The notes below the pieces were generated by a model. That model was not told where the DNA came from. It was given only the letters and a program-made list of their open reading frames with translations, and did not search any database. Position numbers and translations under genes: made by a program. A DNA stretch of 5,309 nucleotides, from NCBI GenBank assembly GCA_027016915.1, contig JALURJ010000106.1, forward strand, positions 1 to 5,309, written 5' to 3'. The stretch is from Desulfurococcales archaeon. Lineage in GTDB: Archaea; Thermoproteota; Thermoprotei_A; Sulfolobales; WAQK01. Shown here one piece after another: positions 3,290 to 5,309 of the stretch (position 1 is the stretch's first letter; each line of letters opens with the position of its first letter).

Positions 3290-5305
3290 ATGGTGGGCAT
3301 GAGGGAGGCTGTCCGGAAGAAATACCCGGAGCTGCTGGTTAGGCTGGCCCACACCTGCAGGAAGCTGGGCCTGAGCGTAGGTACTTCGGAGATAGTCGAG
3401 GCTGAAAAGCTCCTAGAAGTATACACCGCGCTCAAGGGGGGAAGGATAAGGCCCTCAGAAGCCAGGGAGGTTGTAAAGGCGGTTTTTGTTAAGAGGAGCC
3501 ACGAGGAGAGAGTGTTCGAAGAGGCTTGGAGCAGGGTAGCCAGCAGCAACGAGGTTTTCCGCGAGCTGCTGGACCGGGTGGAGGAGCACCTCAGAACCCT
3601 CAGGGTAGGTTTCGGCGAGCGGATATACTCCAGGCGCATGCTGGTCAGCGGCGCCGACAAGGCAACCAGAGAGCGGAGGAGGCACGCCTACCGCGAGCTC
3701 AAGAAGATGGGCATAATCGTGAGGAGGGGAGGAAGGGAAGCCGTACTCCCACGCCACATCGCCATGAAAAGAATAGCCGAGATATCCAGGAAGGCGCACA
3801 CAGCCAGCGAGGCGCTCAGCAGACACTGGCTCGCCACCCTCGAGGAGGGGAGAGGGGGGATAGACCCCGAGATGCTCAGAGACGCCGATATCCCGGAGCA
3901 GACCTTGGAGAGGCTTGACGCCGACAGGCTCGCCGAGCTCGGCATGAGGGCGTGGCGTGTAGGCAACAAGAGGCTGGCCTACAGGGCGGCTAGGAGGATA
4001 GCGTCCCTCGTGTCCAGCGGCGTCGAGCCCCGGAATGCTGAAGCCGTGCTAGAGCTGTTCCAGCTAACGGGGGTGGGAGACCTCCACACCTATCTTAGAC
4101 TGGCAAGGGCGGACCCCGCCATGGTGTCAAAGGTAGCTAAGACCCTAGGCCCGGAGGTGCTGGCAACCCACCTTACCAGCATGGACAGGGAGTCGATAGA
4201 GAGGATACTGCCGAAGCTTGCCCGGATCCTCGGCCCCGAGGAGACCATACGTCTGGTCAGCACCCTCCCCCTGGAGACGCTGGAGAAACTACCGCGCTCC
4301 GCCTTCAAGAATACCGGGAGGGCGAACGAGGCCTTCATCCTAGCCGCCCGGCACATATCGAAAGCCCAAAGCCTGGCCCTAAGGTACCTCGAGACCATGA
4401 ACGAGGCGTACCTCAACTACGCTATCCACGAGCATGCCAAGGCCAGGGAGCTGCTGGACAGGCTTGACCCGCACAGCATATCCCCGCAGCTCAGGCCCCT
4501 CTACAGCCACGTTAAGAGCCTCTCCGAAACCCTACCCACAAGCGCCGGACCGCCGAAAGAACTTATGGCCAAGCTCGCGCCGAGGATAGCCCGTATGGAC
4601 CTGCACCAGGCGTTCAGGATACTTAGCAGCCTTTACAGCTCCCCAAACCCCGAGGTTAGGAGAGAGGCCTACAGGCTTGCCCAGAAAATATGGCACGCCA
4701 GAAGCACCCTCCTGAAAAGCATGGTTCTGCGCAAGTGGCAGAAAACCAGCATGCGTGGCCGTGTGGAACTCAGGGAAACCGTCTACAGGGTTGTGAGGAT
4801 GCAGCAGGACCCGCTGGTCTACAGGAAGCGGCGCCGCAGCCCAGGCATAGTGCTGGCCGTCGACCGGAGCGGCAGTATGGTGCCCTACGCCACGTGGGCC
4901 GTACTGACGGCCTTCGCCTTCTCCAGGAACGTGAAGAGGCTCGTCCTCTTTGGTGAGGACGTGGAGGTGATAGAGGTTGCACGAGGTACGCGACGCCTGG
5001 TGGAGGTCCTGCTGTCCGCCAGGTTCGGGGGCTACACCAACATATCTGCCGCAATGCTGGAGGCAACCCAGGGCCTGCCTCCAGCCACACTGGTGCTGAT
5101 AAGCGACCTGAAGCAGACGGTTCAGGCTGAAAGCCCTGTAAGCGTGGCTGAATGCCTGGTGAAATCCAGGTGGAGGATCGTCGTGGTGGCTCCGCCCAAC
5201 AGGGACCTCGTCGTGGAGGAGGCGTTGAGGGAGCGGGGCGTAAGGGTCGAGATCGTGAAGACGCCGTGGGAGACGGGGAGGAGGCTTGCAAGATACCTGT
5301 GGTAG
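3290..5305 (+). CDS. CoxE-like von Willebrand A domain protein, partner of the MoxR ATPase
   Basis: This 671-residue soluble protein has no signal peptide or membrane segment. Residues 10-82 (ELLVRLAHTCRKLGLSVGTSE; VVKAVFVKRSHEERVFEEAW) match the N-terminal signature of CoxE-type VWA proteins. Residues 125-157 look like a winged-helix segment (RRHAYRELKKMG, then a basic wing). Residues 160-480 are almost wholly helical and include a 28-residue repeat. A basic linker (480-517) leads to a C-terminal VWA domain (518-650). Its metal site is complete: D525-x-S527-x-S529 in DRSGSM, Thr583 in GGYTN and Asp606 in LISDL, so Mg2+-dependent ligand binding should be intact. I recall typical CoxE proteins as about 400 residues, so the middle is an expansion. 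It follows the ATPase by 5 bases, suggesting coupled translation. The ATG at 3290 lacks a clear Shine-Dalgarno; the ATG at 3299 (residue 4) is an alternative. In CoxD/CoxE systems the pair matures the Cu/Mo site of CO dehydrogenase, but nothing here shows that client. Confidence 0.88.
   Translation: MVGMREAVRKKYPELLVRLAHTCRKLGLSVGTSEIVEAEKLLEVYTALKGGRIRPSEAREVVKAVFVKRSHEERVFEEAWSRVASSNEVFRELLDRVEEHLRTLRVGFGERIYSRRMLVSGADKATRERRRHAYRELKKMGIIVRRGGREAVLPRHIAMKRIAEISRKAHTASEALSRHWLATLEEGRGGIDPEMLRDADIPEQTLERLDADRLAELGMRAWRVGNKRLAYRAARRIASLVSSGVEPRNAEAVLELFQLTGVGDLHTYLRLARADPAMVSKVAKTLGPEVLATHLTSMDRESIERILPKLARILGPEETIRLVSTLPLETLEKLPRSAFKNTGRANEAFILAARHISKAQSLALRYLETMNEAYLNYAIHEHAKARELLDRLDPHSISPQLRPLYSHVKSLSETLPTSAGPPKELMAKLAPRIARMDLHQAFRILSSLYSSPNPEVRREAYRLAQKIWHARSTLLKSMVLRKWQKTSMRGRVELRETVYRVVRMQQDPLVYRKRRRSPGIVLAVDRSGSMVPYATWAVLTAFAFSRNVKRLVLFGEDVEVIEVARGTRRLVEVLLSARFGGYTNISAAMLEATQGLPPATLVLISDLKQTVQAESPVSVAECLVKSRWRIVVVAPPNRDLVVEEALRERGVRVEIVKTPWETGRRLARYLW
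4145..4312 (+). repeat. Tandem 28-residue repeat coded within the VWA protein
   Basis: Residues 286-313 and 314-341 align without gaps. Both open with LGPE; later matches include the Leu-x-Ser pattern, E-x-(I/L)-E and a Leu-Pro in the last third. The two units start exactly 28 residues (84 bases) apart. Each looks like a helix-turn-helix pair, as in superhelical scaffold proteins. The DNA units have diverged at third positions, so the duplication is old and kept at protein level. Confidence 0.55.
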
Positions 5306-5309
5306 CCAG

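Noticed and set aside
2645..3352. Open frame of 235 codons on the minus strand
   Set aside because: It lies opposite the conserved Walker and sensor motifs of the MoxR ATPase, and its Ser/Leu/Thr-rich translation is typical of the antisense of a GC-rich gene.
4770..5291. Open frame of 173 codons on the minus strand
   Set aside because: The Pro/Arg/Ser-rich translation is antisense to the VWA domain whose metal-site residues are all conserved on the plus strand.
1..5309. CRISPR array or insertion sequence
   Set aside because: No regularly spaced direct repeats, transposase-like frame or terminal inverted repeats were seen.

Overview
The window looks like chromosomal DNA from a hyperthermophilic crenarchaeon, most likely Aeropyrum or a close relative. 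The evidence is an archaeal-type ribosomal protein L3, an archaeal SPOUT-family RNA methyltransferase directly upstream of it, heavy use of AGG/AGA (Arg) and ATA (Ile) codons, GTG and TTG starts, purine-rich Shine-Dalgarno sites complementary to an archaeal 16S tail, and archaeal TATA boxes. The genus is inferred from the style of the sequence and from recall; no database was searched.

Left part (1-1497, minus strand): this is the head of the large ribosomal-protein cluster. A PF02598/COG2106 SPOUT methyltransferase (GTG start) is followed by the first 193 codons of L3, which runs off the left edge. L3 has its own TATA box directly behind the methyltransferase stop codon, so it need not depend on read-through.

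Middle (1498-2288): a palindromic TATA element (1535-1542) sits between the methyltransferase and a very short, strongly basic plus-strand ORF of 36 residues. Then comes a stretch of nearly 300 bases with no convincing protein gene. It holds a hairpin and, on the minus strand, a weak candidate C/D box guide RNA. After it comes a 77-residue protein of unknown function with predicted beta-alpha-beta-beta-alpha-beta order.

Right part (2289-5305, plus strand): a two-gene operon with a 5-base gap encodes a MoxR-type AAA+ ATPase (331 aa, TTG start) and a 671-aa protein. The latter has a CoxE-like N-terminus, a long helical middle with an internal 28-residue repeat, and a C-terminal von Willebrand A domain with an intact metal site. 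The pair is expected to work as an ATP-driven remodelling or metal-cofactor chaperone acting on an unknown client. No CO dehydrogenase or other obvious client gene is in the window. This pair is the most interesting part of the region.
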